Shown: one piece after another, positions 1-6,753 of the stretch
How positions within the stretch are numbered: position 1 is the first letter of the stretch
Layout: the number at the start of each line of letters is the position of its first letter
NCBI GenBank assembly: GCA_002309015.1
Contig: DBWM01000050.1
Coordinates: 95,801 to 105,926, forward strand
Direction: 5' to 3'
Length of the DNA stretch: 10,126 nucleotides
From: Myxococcales bacterium UBA1238
GTDB taxonomy: Bacteria > Myxococcota_A > Bradymonadia > UBA7976 > UBA1532
Made by a program: the position numbers and the translations under genes
The notes under the pieces: model-generated
Told to the model about the DNA's origin: nothing
Databases searched by the model: none
What the model saw: only the letters and a program-made list of their open reading frames with translations

Positions 1-281
1 AAGCCGACGGAACCTGCGGCGAATGCAAAGACGGCGCGCTCAAAGACTGCACAAACGACGACCAGGGTGTGGGGCAGGTGACGGTTTGCAAGGACGGCCA
101 ATGGTCCGAAACCAAGATCGAATGCCCGGGCGAATCCGGAAAAGTCTCCTGCAAAGCCGACGGAACCTGCGGCGAATGCCTCACAGGCGATTCCACCCAA
201 TGCCAAAACGATGAGAAGGGCCACGGAAGCGCGATCTTTTGCAAAGACGGCCAATGGGCGACGTCGGAAAAGGACTATTGC
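1..281 (+). repeat. 153-bp-period coding repeat in the Cys-rich gene
   Basis: Bases 1-26 are identical to 154-179, and the segment at 87-104 matches 240-257 with one difference; both pairs are offset by exactly 153 bases (51 codons). The unit encodes one Cys-rich module ending in C-K-D-G-Q-W. After the Trp the second copy is one codon longer before the closing Cys. The near-identity of these two units, against two diverged modules downstream, points to a recent duplication inside the gene. More units may lie left of the window. Confidence 0.85.
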
Positions 282-839
282 CCCTCTTTCAGCTCATGCT
301 CGATGACCGACGACTGCTATCAGTGCTATTATGAGTGCGACCGCCTGTTTACATGCGACGAAAACTGCGCGGATTCAAGCTGCGAGCAGGAATGCAATAA
401 GCTTTCAAACTGCAAAGCACAATGCGGCGAATGCGACTCCAAATGCGGTGAATGCATCAACGGCGATCATCGCAATTGCGTCGAAGATGTTCAGGGCGCA
501 GGGGTTGCCGATATCTGTGCCAACGGCAAATGGAATCAACAGAGAGACTGTGCGACGGTCCTGGGGCGCACTGTCGCCTGCATGCAAAGATGCAACCAAC
601 CGGATGGCTGCAATGCCGATGAGTATGTCTCTGTCTGTGGCGAATGCCAGAACTCGGAGGACCCCATCTGCGTCGGTCAAGACAATCCTTATGGTGTGCC
701 GCCCGAACATCAATGGGAGCTGGTCTATTGCAGGGGCGGGATGATGGATTGGGATCATATAATCCCCTGCACCGAAGGGTGTAAGGACCAAAACGAGCGC
801 GATGCCTGTCTGCAGAACGTCGTGACCTCCCCCAAGTGA
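1..839 (+). CDS. Cys-rich tandem-module protein, C-terminal part (5' end outside window)
   Basis: The reading frame is open to the left edge and stops at TGA 837-839, giving at least 278 residues with no N-terminus visible. About 37 residues are Cys (roughly 13%). The protein is built from modules of the form C-G-E-C, then a short Asp/Gly/Asn segment, C, 10-15 residues, C-x-(D/N)-G-x-W, then C. Modules begin near bases 15, 168, 444 and 636; the first two are close copies and the last two are diverged. Between modules 2 and 3 lies a stretch with Cys every 3-7 residues (about 294-445). Such dense paired Cys suggests a secreted or cell-surface, disulfide-stabilised protein, but no signal peptide can be checked because the start is missing. 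A GTG at 69 is an internal codon, since the repeat continues upstream of it. It converges on the next gene with a 10-base gap. Function unknown; similar Cys-rich repeat proteins occur in Myxococcota-like bacteria (general recollection, not a search). Confidence 0.85.
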   Translation, partial: ADGTCGECKDGALKDCTNDDQGVGQVTVCKDGQWSETKIECPGESGKVSCKADGTCGECLTGDSTQCQNDEKGHGSAIFCKDGQWATSEKDYCPSFSSCSMTDDCYQCYYECDRLFTCDENCADSSCEQECNKLSNCKAQCGECDSKCGECINGDHRNCVEDVQGAGVADICANGKWNQQRDCATVLGRTVACMQRCNQPDGCNADEYVSVCGECQNSEDPICVGQDNPYGVPPEHQWELVYCRGGMMDWDHIIPCTEGCKDQNERDACLQNVVTSPK

Positions 840-849
840 TCCTCCTGAT

Positions 850-1590
850 TCACGCCTCCACATCCAAATCCACCGGCGCTTCGGCCAGCTCTTTGGGATC
901 CTTCTTTGCGGATTTGCGCTGCTTGATCGCGGTCTTCTTGGACTGAATGCGGGTGTTGATTTCGCCGATCAGCGCATCGAGCGCCTCTGAAGGGGAGACG
1001 ATCGCGAGGCCGTTGATGACGTCGCAGAGGGGCTTCCAGCTTGCGATGAGCGCCGCCCGCGCGTTTTTGACGAGGCCCGAAACCGAAGCGCGCTCTGCAT
1101 CGTAGGATTTCATCAGCGACATAAAGGAGTTGTAGCGTTCGCGCAGAGCGGGCACCCAGGCTTTGACGGTCGCCCGGGCCAAAAGTTCGGGATCGAGCGC
1201 TTCGAGCGTATCGAGCATCCGCGCCACGATCGCGTATTCCTCCTGAAAATTGAGCTGAGTGGGGGAGCCGTACTGATCGATCGCGTTCCAAACCTCGCGC
1301 GCCGCCTCGCGCATTTCGTCGTCGGGGTAAATCAAAAGCACCTGCAGATGCGTGCGCAGCCCCGTGATCGCCTGATCAGCGCTCGCATCGGCGTCGAGCA
1401 AATCCTTGTAAGAGATCGCCTTGTCCTTATCGAGGGCGGACGCATACCCCGAAATCGCCTCCCGAAACGCCTTGCCCTGCGCGCTCTCGGCCACTGCGGG
1501 TACATCCTTGATCTTCTCGGCAATCTCAAGGCTCATGCCGAGCATTTCTTCGCTGCGCAATGTGGAATACGTAAAAGAATACACCTTCAT
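850..1590 (-). CDS. DUF6261-like helical protein
   Basis: A 246-residue protein. The ATG at 1590-1588 is preferred over one 20 codons upstream because GAGGAG (bases 1603-1598) lies 7 bases before it, and the protein then opens with M-K-V-Y-S-F-T-Y-S-T-L-R, a plausible family start. The length, the opening 'KVYSFTYSTLRSEE', the middle 'EVWNAIDQYGSPTQLNFQEE' and the later 'WVPALRERYNSFMSLM' resemble my recollection of DUF6261, a family of about 240 residues common in Bacteroidetes with no established function. It appears almost wholly alpha-helical, with no signal peptide or membrane segment, and ends in a Lys-rich then acidic tail (about residues 212-246). It is transcribed alone, convergent with the Cys-rich gene and divergent from the cation transporter. 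The coding call is firm; the family assignment is from memory and moderate. Confidence 0.8.
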   Translation of the reverse strand: MKVYSFTYSTLRSEEMLGMSLEIAEKIKDVPAVAESAQGKAFREAISGYASALDKDKAISYKDLLDADASADQAITGLRTHLQVLLIYPDDEMREAAREVWNAIDQYGSPTQLNFQEEYAIVARMLDTLEALDPELLARATVKAWVPALRERYNSFMSLMKSYDAERASVSGLVKNARAALIASWKPLCDVINGLAIVSPSEALDALIGEINTRIQSKKTAIKQRKSAKKDPKELAEAPVDLDVEA

Positions 1591-1642
1591 TTCGATTCTC
1601 CTCGCCGGACTGGCGTCAAAAGCCCTGGGGGCTGCGTTTAAT

Positions 1643-1670
1643 GTGGGCATCTTACAGGTTTGATGCCCAC
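1643..1670. promoter_or_regulatory. Perfect 9-bp inverted repeat upstream of the DUF6261-like gene
   Basis: GTGGGCATC at 1643-1651 and GATGCCCAC at 1662-1670 are exact reverse complements around a 10-base spacer. The dyad lies 53 bases before the DUF6261-like start, so it could be an operator for a dimeric regulator or a hairpin in that gene's leader. No T-tract follows it directly on either strand, so it is not a typical terminator. I could not place a convincing -35/-10 pair next to it. Confidence 0.5.
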
Positions 1671-1671
1671 G

Positions 1672-1693
1672 AAAAAAGCGTTTTTTGCGCTTT
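1672..1693 (-). terminator. Weak terminator-like hairpin with T-run (minus strand)
   Basis: Read on the minus strand, AAAGCG and CGCTTT (1693-1688 and 1680-1675) form a 6-bp stem around a 7-base A-rich loop. The stem runs into a stretch of six T in total (1677-1672). It could stop transcripts leaving the repeat array toward the DUF6261-like gene. The stem is short and AT-rich, so this is tentative. Confidence 0.25.
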
Positions 1694-1962
1694 CGACGTT
1701 GCTTTGAGCGTCGATGAACCGGTTTTTGTTCCGTTCAAGCGTCGCTTGAAGCGTCGATGAACCGGTTTTTGTTCCGTTCAAGCATCGCTTGAAGCGTCGA
1801 TGAACCGGTTTTTGTATCGGCCAAGTATCGCTTGAAGCCTCGATAAAGCGGTTTTTGTATCGGCCAAGTATCACTTGATGTCTCGATAAACCGGTTTTGG
1901 TTCTGTCCAAGCGTCGCTTGAAGTGTCGATAAACCGGTTTTTGTTCCGTCCAAGCGTCGCTT
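1694..1962. repeat. Tandem array of 43-bp repeats (about 6 units) with internal palindromes
   Basis: Units start at 1712, 1755, 1798, 1841, 1884 and 1927, exactly 43 bases apart each time. A partial unit precedes them (1694-1711), and the last unit is cut at about 1962. Each unit begins CGAT(G/A)AA(C/A)(C/G)CGG and contains the palindrome AACCGGTT (broken in the 1841 unit). About 22 bases in, it carries an inverted repeat with a 3-base loop: TTCAAGC/GCTTGAA in the first two units, CAAGT/GCTTG at 1822-1834, CAAGT/ACTTG at 1865-1877, and CAAGC/GCTTG at 1908-1920. All positions are conserved to a similar degree, with no unique spacers, so it is not a CRISPR. 43 is not a multiple of 3 and no coding frame is favoured. 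The array fills most of the gap between two divergent genes. The same family recurs at the right window edge. Confidence 0.9.
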
Positions 1963-2046
1963 TTTCGGTGGAATTTACGGATGAGGTCCCTTATTCAATC
2001 GGAGGAGCCGGGAGTCGCCCGTAAGAGGGAGGTCAAAAAAACAAAA

Positions 2047-3189
2047 ATGAGCGAGCTCAGCAACGATATCGCGGTCCTTTCGGCCAACCGGGAGAAGACG
2101 ATCGTCAAGACGAGCGTGATCGGCATTTTGAGCAACCTGCTGCTCGTCGGCTTCAAGCTGTTTGTCGGCCTGGTTTCAAACTCGATCGCCGTGATCCTCG
2201 ATGCGGTCAACAATCTGTCGGACGCGCTCTCTTCGGTGGTCACGATCATCGGCGCAAAGCTCGGGGCAAAGCAGCCCGACAAAAAGCACCCCCTCGGTTA
2301 CGGCCGGGTCGAGTATCTGAGCTCGATGATCATCGCCGCGCTCGTGCTCTACGCGGGGCTTACTTCGCTCGTGGAATCGGTCAAGAAGATCTTCTCGCCT
2401 GAAACGGCGGACTACAGCGCCTTGTCGCTCGTCATCATCAGCGTCGCCATCGCGGTCAAGATCGTTTTAGGGCTCTACGTCAAGCGGCAGGGCGAGCGGG
2501 TCCATTCCGGCGCCCTCGTCGCTTCCGGTTCAGACGCCCTGTTCGACGCCATCCTTTCCGGATCGGTCCTCGCTTCGGCCGTCGTCTATTTGCTTTGGGG
2601 GCTCTCACTCGAAGCTTACGTCGGCGCGATCATCGCGGGCTTCATCGTCAAGGCCGGTCTCGAAATGATGATCGAAACGCTCAACGACATCATCGGCAAG
2701 CGGGAGGATCCGGAGACGATCAAGGCGCTGAAGGAGATCATCCGCAAAGAAGAAGCGGTGCTCGGCGTCTACGACGTGACGCTCTTCAACTACGGCCCCG
2801 ATAAAAACTACGGCTCCCTTCACGTCGAACTGCCCGATCACCTGAACGTGGACGAAGTCGACCGGATCACCCGGCGGATTCAGTCCGAAGTTTACGAGCA
2901 GACCGGGATCATCCTGACGGGCATCGGCGTCTATTCGTACAACAGCTCAAACGACGAAGCCGCCCAAATGCGAAACGCGGTCCAGAAGACCGTCCTCTCT
3001 CACGACTGGGCGCTGCAATTGCACGGCTTCTACGCGGATACTGAGAAGAAAACGATCCGCTTTGACGTGGTCGTCTCCTTCGACATCGACCGCAACGAAG
3101 CGCTCAAAATCTTGCAGGATGAAGTCCACGCCCTTTATGCGGATTACGAACTGCTGATCGTCCCGGATGTGGACGTCGCCGATCTTTAA
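2047..3189 (+). CDS. Cation diffusion facilitator, probable Mn2+/divalent metal exporter
   Basis: A 380-residue inner-membrane cation/proton antiporter of the CDF family. I chose ATG 2047, preceded by AGGGAGGT at 2026-2033 (13-base spacing). An in-frame ATG at 1981 would add 22 charged residues and has a weaker site, GGTGGA, at 1967. TM1 is about residues 20-43. TM2 carries S-N-S-I-A-V-I-L-D then N55-N-L-S-D59, and TM5 carries D163-A-L-F-D167. The H-P-L-G-Y-G-R-V-E motif of the family is at about 81-89. The N-x3-D/D-x3-D metal-site pattern is the one described for Mn-exporting CDFs of the MntE type, in contrast to the His-containing Zn sites, so Mn2+ is the best guess (inference). A cytosolic dimerisation domain follows TM6, and about 75 further residues at the C-terminus look like a second small alpha/beta domain. 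It is first in an operon with the MBL-rubredoxin gene, 26 bases downstream. Family call firm; substrate moderate. Confidence 0.92.
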   Translation: MSELSNDIAVLSANREKTIVKTSVIGILSNLLLVGFKLFVGLVSNSIAVILDAVNNLSDALSSVVTIIGAKLGAKQPDKKHPLGYGRVEYLSSMIIAALVLYAGLTSLVESVKKIFSPETADYSALSLVIISVAIAVKIVLGLYVKRQGERVHSGALVASGSDALFDAILSGSVLASAVVYLLWGLSLEAYVGAIIAGFIVKAGLEMMIETLNDIIGKREDPETIKALKEIIRKEEAVLGVYDVTLFNYGPDKNYGSLHVELPDHLNVDEVDRITRRIQSEVYEQTGIILTGIGVYSYNSSNDEAAQMRNAVQKTVLSHDWALQLHGFYADTEKKTIRFDVVVSFDIDRNEALKILQDEVHALYADYELLIVPDVDVADL

Positions 3190-3215
3190 TTCACCCACAG
3201 AAGGAGTCCCAAAAG

Positions 3216-4151
3216 ATGATCATTAAGGCGATCAAACTCTACGCAAACGGATTTATGACCCAACCCTTTGCCTTCGGGGGCGAAGAGGGCATGGAGAAAT
3301 TCGATCCCGCCGTCCGTTACCGCTCGTCGCTTCAAAACTACCTCATCGACACGGGCAGCGAGGTGATCCTGGTCGATACCGGCATGCCCTCCGAAGCGCC
3401 GGACGCGATCCCCGACGAGAAGACGATGATTTACATGGGGCACAGGGTGAACGATTACGTCTCCGCCCTCGCCGAAGCGGGTTATAGGCCCGAGCAGGTG
3501 TCCAAAATCCTCGTCACGCACAAGCACGCCGATCACACGGGCGAACTCCGCGCGTTTCCAAATGCAAAGCTGTTCATTGCCCCCGAAGATGCGGACGCTT
3601 TGGGCCTGAGCGGCGAAAACATCGTCCGCGCAACGTATCAGGACGGCGCTTACAAAAACTTCCCGGCTTCGCAAAAAGTGGCTGAAGGCGTGTATTTGAT
3701 CGAAGCGAAGGGGCACACCAAGGGCAACAGCATCGTCATCGCCGAGGATGGCGGGCGGTTCTACATGTTCCACGGCGACATCACCTACACCGACGAAGCG
3801 CTCTACGAAAACAAACTCTCGATCGTTTACGAAGACCAGGCCGCCGCAAGGGCCACCCTCGACCGGGTGCGCGAGTTCATCGGGCATCACCCCACGATCT
3901 ACCTCTCGACGCACACGCCCCTCGGCTACGAAAACCTTGAGAACCTGCGGATCGTCGATCTCGCAAACCCGCCTGAAACCCTCCCCGTAGGGGAAATCAC
4001 CTACAAGTCGGCTACCGGCAAATACATCTGCGGCGTCTGCGGCTACGTTTACGACCCCGCCGAGCACGACGGCGTCGCTTTCGAGAGCCTCCCCGAAGAC
4101 TGGCACTGCCCGAGATGCCGGCAACCGAAGGCGAAGTTCAACAAGGCGTGA
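3216..4151 (+). CDS. MBL-fold metallohydrolase fused to a C-terminal rubredoxin domain
   Basis: 311 residues from ATG 3216, with AAGGAG at 3201-3206 (9-base spacing). Residues 1 to about 250 form a metallo-beta-lactamase fold: H102-K-H104-A-D106-H107, then H167 in G-H-T-K-G-N-S, D188 in H-G-D, and H233 in S-T-H-T-P. This is the complete set of dinuclear metal ligands. Residues 269-308 are a rubredoxin: C272-x2-C275-G-Y-V-Y-D-P and L-P-E-D-W-x-C298-P-x-C301. The segment between the Cys pairs is 22 residues, shorter than the roughly 29 of classic rubredoxin. Rubredoxin is a one-electron Fe carrier, so the MBL part may act in redox chemistry as in flavodiiron proteins, but there is no flavodoxin domain. 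A lactonase-like hydrolase with an Fe-binding tail is the alternative. It appears cytosolic, with no signal peptide. It is co-transcribed with the metal exporter upstream. Domain calls are firm; the reaction is unknown. Confidence 0.93.
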   Translation: MIIKAIKLYANGFMTQPFAFGGEEGMEKFDPAVRYRSSLQNYLIDTGSEVILVDTGMPSEAPDAIPDEKTMIYMGHRVNDYVSALAEAGYRPEQVSKILVTHKHADHTGELRAFPNAKLFIAPEDADALGLSGENIVRATYQDGAYKNFPASQKVAEGVYLIEAKGHTKGNSIVIAEDGGRFYMFHGDITYTDEALYENKLSIVYEDQAAARATLDRVREFIGHHPTIYLSTHTPLGYENLENLRIVDLANPPETLPVGEITYKSATGKYICGVCGYVYDPAEHDGVAFESLPEDWHCPRCRQPKAKFNKA

Positions 4152-4166
4152 AAAATGGGGGAGGCG

Positions 4167-5948
4167 TTAAAGCTTTTCTTCGATGAGCCTTGCCATGCAG
4201 TTCTTGCGGCAGAAGCATAGGGCGTAGCAGCAGATTTCTCTTGCGATGGGATAATGGATCAGGACGCCGTCGGTATATCTTTGGAGATCGATCTGATGCT
4301 CAGCCTCGTCGAGTCTGGCGGTCATCATCGATAAAATCTTCTTTCGATCTTCTTCGGCGCCGGCTTCCCTTAACATTTTGGGCGTCACGCATTTGATCTC
4401 CAAAAGGATCGCCTTTCGGCCGACGATCGCCACGATGTCCGGGCGGCCTTCACCCTGTTCTTCGTTGGAATGGGGCAGGCAAACCGAACTCAAAAGACCC
4501 ATCAGCATGCCGTGATAAAACGCCTCGTTGTAATCAAACACGCTGACGCTCTCCATCAGCACATGGATGAGCTCTGTTTCGATCGCATCGATGTCCTGAT
4601 TCAAAAACGCCTGCATCAGCGCCTGCGTCGAAATGGCCGGGATGCAAATATCCTGCCACCAATGCCGCATGGCCGATTTCATTACAGCGGCGATCTCCCG
4701 GTTGGGCACCGCAACTTCTGCTTCCCAAAGATCATCTGCGTTTTTTCGGAGATTCACGGACTTTAAATAACCGGTGTAAAGCAGAAAGCTCCAGATCGCG
4801 TCAGGGCGCCTGTTTAAATCGCGATAAGACAAATCCTGATAGATGGGCACCCATTTGGTCTCACCCTTCATCAGGAGTGCAAGATCTGAGCGATGGCCCG
4901 GATTCAGATCGATCATGTCATCGATGATGTCGTTGCTGCTCGTCATCACCCAGTAAGGCTGAATCGCATCTTCACCGTGACCATTGACCAGGCCTCGGAT
5001 CGCATTCAATAAACTCCAGGGGTTATAGACCTCGCGAGCGCTGTAATCGTAACCGTCATACCAGTATTTGAGCGTTTCCATCTGATCGGACAAGCCGTAA
5101 TAGGCGAGCATGTCTTCAACTTCTTTTTGCGTGAATCCCCAGTATTCGTCGGGAATGTGATCGACCACCGTGATCACGCCGGGATTGTTCATGCCGGTGA
5201 AGATCGATTCCTTGGCCACGCGCATGCAACCTGTAATGATGCCAAATGCGAGGTTGTTGTTGGATTTAAAGCCACCGGAAATCAACTTGCCGATCAGATG
5301 CACCGTTTTTTCAAAGAGATCGGATTTGGGATGATGATATTCGTAAATGGCGGCCTGTTGCAGGGGCACATCATATTCATCGAGCAGAATCACCGTCTTG
5401 CGGCCGAAGACGGCCTGAAGCCACTGTGTGTATAAGCCTAAAAACTTTACGAGCTTTTCTTCAGAAGCTGTGCCTTCCATGTATTCCTGGAGCCATTCCG
5501 CATGCGATGAAGACAGTTTCCCAGACTCCAGAAGCCACTTGCCATGCGGAACGCAGGCTTTGCACACCGCATCGTTCAGCATCGAGACCGTCTTTTCGTA
5601 GGTTTCTCCCGATACATCTTTAAAAGAGATCGAGATCACCGGGTATTGTCCCATATGCCTGAGCACGCGCTCGCCCGCATCCATCACCCTGAGGCCCTCA
5701 AAGTAACGGCGGTTGTCGATCAGATGGCCCTCTCGATCGAACGCATATTCAAAAAACGTTTGGAGCATGCGCAGCATCAGCGTCTTGCCAAACCTGCGCG
5801 GGCGCGTGCAAACACAGATCTCATACCCGTTTTCGATGATGTATCGGATAAAATCCGTCTTATCGACGTAGTAAGTGCCGTTGTCCTTAAAAGCCGTAAA
5901 GCTTTCGGACTGGTTTCTGAAGGGAACCAGTTTTTGCGGATCGCTCAC
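4167..5948 (-). CDS. AAA-ATPase-like protein with C-terminal PD-(D/E)XK nuclease domain (DUF1703 type)
   Basis: 593 residues from a GTG start at 5948-5946, with GAGGGG (5960-5955) 6 bases upstream. A longer frame from ATG 6173 would overlap the upstream gene and add 75 Ser/Pro/Arg-rich residues, so I reject it. The protein opens near P-F-R-N-Q-S-E-S-F and Y-Y-V-D-K-T-D-F, the usual start of the AAA-ATPase-like family (PF09820). A Walker-A-like R-P-R-R-F-G-K55-T56 and Walker-B-like V-I-L-L-D190-E191-Y-D follow. The C-terminus carries G-R-P-D504-I-V, about 12 residues, then L-L-E517-I-K519, the PD-(D/E)XK nuclease signature of the DUF1703 domain (PF08011). Length is normal for this family, which is found in many copies in anaerobes; its role is unproven, with defence or mobile-element function suggested. 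It is last in the membrane-protein operon, 70 bases behind its neighbour. A sample at 5221-5280 has 28 G/C of 60, lower than neighbouring genes look, which fits acquisition by transfer. Its 3' end faces the MBL gene with a 15-base gap. Confidence 0.93.
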   Translation of the reverse strand: MSDPQKLVPFRNQSESFTAFKDNGTYYVDKTDFIRYIIENGYEICVCTRPRRFGKTLMLRMLQTFFEYAFDREGHLIDNRRYFEGLRVMDAGERVLRHMGQYPVISISFKDVSGETYEKTVSMLNDAVCKACVPHGKWLLESGKLSSSHAEWLQEYMEGTASEEKLVKFLGLYTQWLQAVFGRKTVILLDEYDVPLQQAAIYEYHHPKSDLFEKTVHLIGKLISGGFKSNNNLAFGIITGCMRVAKESIFTGMNNPGVITVVDHIPDEYWGFTQKEVEDMLAYYGLSDQMETLKYWYDGYDYSAREVYNPWSLLNAIRGLVNGHGEDAIQPYWVMTSSNDIIDDMIDLNPGHRSDLALLMKGETKWVPIYQDLSYRDLNRRPDAIWSFLLYTGYLKSVNLRKNADDLWEAEVAVPNREIAAVMKSAMRHWWQDICIPAISTQALMQAFLNQDIDAIETELIHVLMESVSVFDYNEAFYHGMLMGLLSSVCLPHSNEEQGEGRPDIVAIVGRKAILLEIKCVTPKMLREAGAEEDRKKILSMMTARLDEAEHQIDLQRYTDGVLIHYPIAREICCYALCFCRKNCMARLIEEKL

Positions 5949-5954
5949 GATGCA

Positions 5955-5977
5955 CCCCTCGGTTTTGAGCCCGAAGG
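5955..5977 (-). promoter_or_regulatory. Hairpin covering the ribosome binding site of the nuclease-family gene
   Basis: On the minus strand CCTTCGG (5977-5971) can pair with CCGAGGG (5962-5956), seven pairs including one G-T wobble, across an 8-base loop. The Shine-Dalgarno GAGGGG (5960-5955) sits mostly inside the second arm, 6 bases before the GTG start. Folding would therefore hide the ribosome binding site. The pairing is seen directly; a regulatory role is inference. Confidence 0.4.
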
Positions 5978-6018
5978 TTTGTAACGCGAGAAACTCACGG
6001 AATCGAGCAAAAAGCTGC

Positions 6019-6753
6019 TTACGCTTGCGCTTCGGGTGCCCGGGTTGCGGGGATCCCGGCCATGAAGAGCCAGAAGAAAACGAAGGAGAGGATGAAGGCG
6101 TTGCCGAGGCTGTAGCATGAGTCCGGTGAGGGGAGACGCGCCCAAAGGAACGAAAAGCCGAAGAGCGCCGCAAACGCGATCAGGCCGGCAATCAGGGCGG
6201 CGAGCAGATTTCGGTTGAACAAGCGCTTCGCCTCTTTTTTGCCTTCTTCAGAGCCCAGGGCGATCAGGGGAACGGCGGCGGGCGCGCAAGTCAAAACGGC
6301 GACGGTTGTGCCCTGAAAGATGTGATCTGCAAAGTTCCACGGCAAAAAGGACATCGCGGCGGCAAAGAGGGCGCAACAAAGGAACGAGCCCATGCAAACC
6401 CTGACGCGCTTTTGGAGTGAAACGGCGATGCCGCGCTCCGCTGAGAGCGCAAACGCGATGCAAAGGGCGATCTGGGCCACCAAAAAGAGATCGAGGCTCA
6501 GCGACCAGGGATTTGCAAAGACGATCCGCGCAAACGGAAACGGATCGGGATCTTCTGGGTCGTGAACCAGACCGCGATCGGTCCAGTGATAAGGGCTGTC
6601 GTCGCCGATGAAAGACATCGCACGGATCATGAGGACGATCCAGACGAAGAGCGGCAGGATCCCAATGAAGGCGGCGGTGAAGCGTTTGGGAACGCCGGCG
6701 ATTTTTTGAACGCAGCGGACGGCAAAGTTGGGCTTTGGGGCTGTTTCAGTCAT
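6019..6753 (-). CDS. Paralogous 6-TM membrane protein (copy 1, nearest the nuclease gene)
   Basis: 244 residues, family not recognised. Predicted membrane segments lie at about 25-43, 84-104, 119-137, 148-166, 182-203 and 217-234, with a cytosolic N-terminus by the positive-inside rule. Shared family motifs are V-P-K-R-F-T-A-A-F at 21-29, A-E-R-G-I-x-V-S-L-Q-K-R at 105-116, a G-S-E-E-G-K-K loop at 167-173, and W-L-F-M-A-G-I-P at 228-235. The loop after TM1 (about 44-83) is presumably extracytoplasmic and is rich in Asp, Pro and aromatic residues; it does not resemble the same loop in the paralogues. Its ATG overlaps the stop of the upstream gene by 8 bases and no good Shine-Dalgarno is seen, so translational coupling is likely. 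The first 29 residues are identical to those of the upstream copy. Function unknown. Confidence 0.85.
   Translation of the reverse strand: MTETAPKPNFAVRCVQKIAGVPKRFTAAFIGILPLFVWIVLMIRAMSFIGDDSPYHWTDRGLVHDPEDPDPFPFARIVFANPWSLSLDLFLVAQIALCIAFALSAERGIAVSLQKRVRVCMGSFLCCALFAAAMSFLPWNFADHIFQGTTVAVLTCAPAAVPLIALGSEEGKKEAKRLFNRNLLAALIAGLIAFAALFGFSFLWARLPSPDSCYSLGNAFILSFVFFWLFMAGIPATRAPEAQA
6667..6753 (-). repeat. 87-bp duplicated 5' coding block, copy A
   Basis: Matches 7388-7474 at 86 of 87 bases; the single difference is synonymous (CCA versus CCC, a Pro codon). It covers the start codon through residue 29 of copy 1. Beyond it the two genes are clearly diverged, so the identity boundary is abrupt. 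Confidence 0.9.

Noticed and set aside
69..839. GTG at 69 as a true start of the Cys-rich gene
   Set aside because: The module containing it begins upstream in the same open frame and duplicates the following module, so the codon is internal.
1638..1953. Overlapping minus-strand open frames through the repeat array (72 and 90 codons)
   Set aside because: The 43-base period shifts frame each unit, the frames lack ribosome binding sites, and the product is only translated repeat; the array is best read as non-coding.
1694..1962. CRISPR array
   Set aside because: Every part of each unit is similarly conserved and there are no unique spacers; no cas genes are in the window.
3186..4124. Minus-strand 312-codon frame opposite the MBL gene
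   Set aside because: It lies antisense to an unmistakable MBL-rubredoxin gene with all ligands; its length is explained by GC-rich codon bias.
4152..4166. Terminator between the convergent MBL and nuclease-family genes
   Set aside because: Only 15 bases separate the stops and I see just an AAAGCTTT palindrome inside the minus-strand coding end, with no GC stem plus T-run.
5949..6173. Upstream ATG (6173) as start of the nuclease-family protein
   Set aside because: It would overlap the preceding gene by about 155 bases and add a Ser/Pro/Arg-rich stretch not typical of the family; the GTG at 5948 has a good ribosome site.
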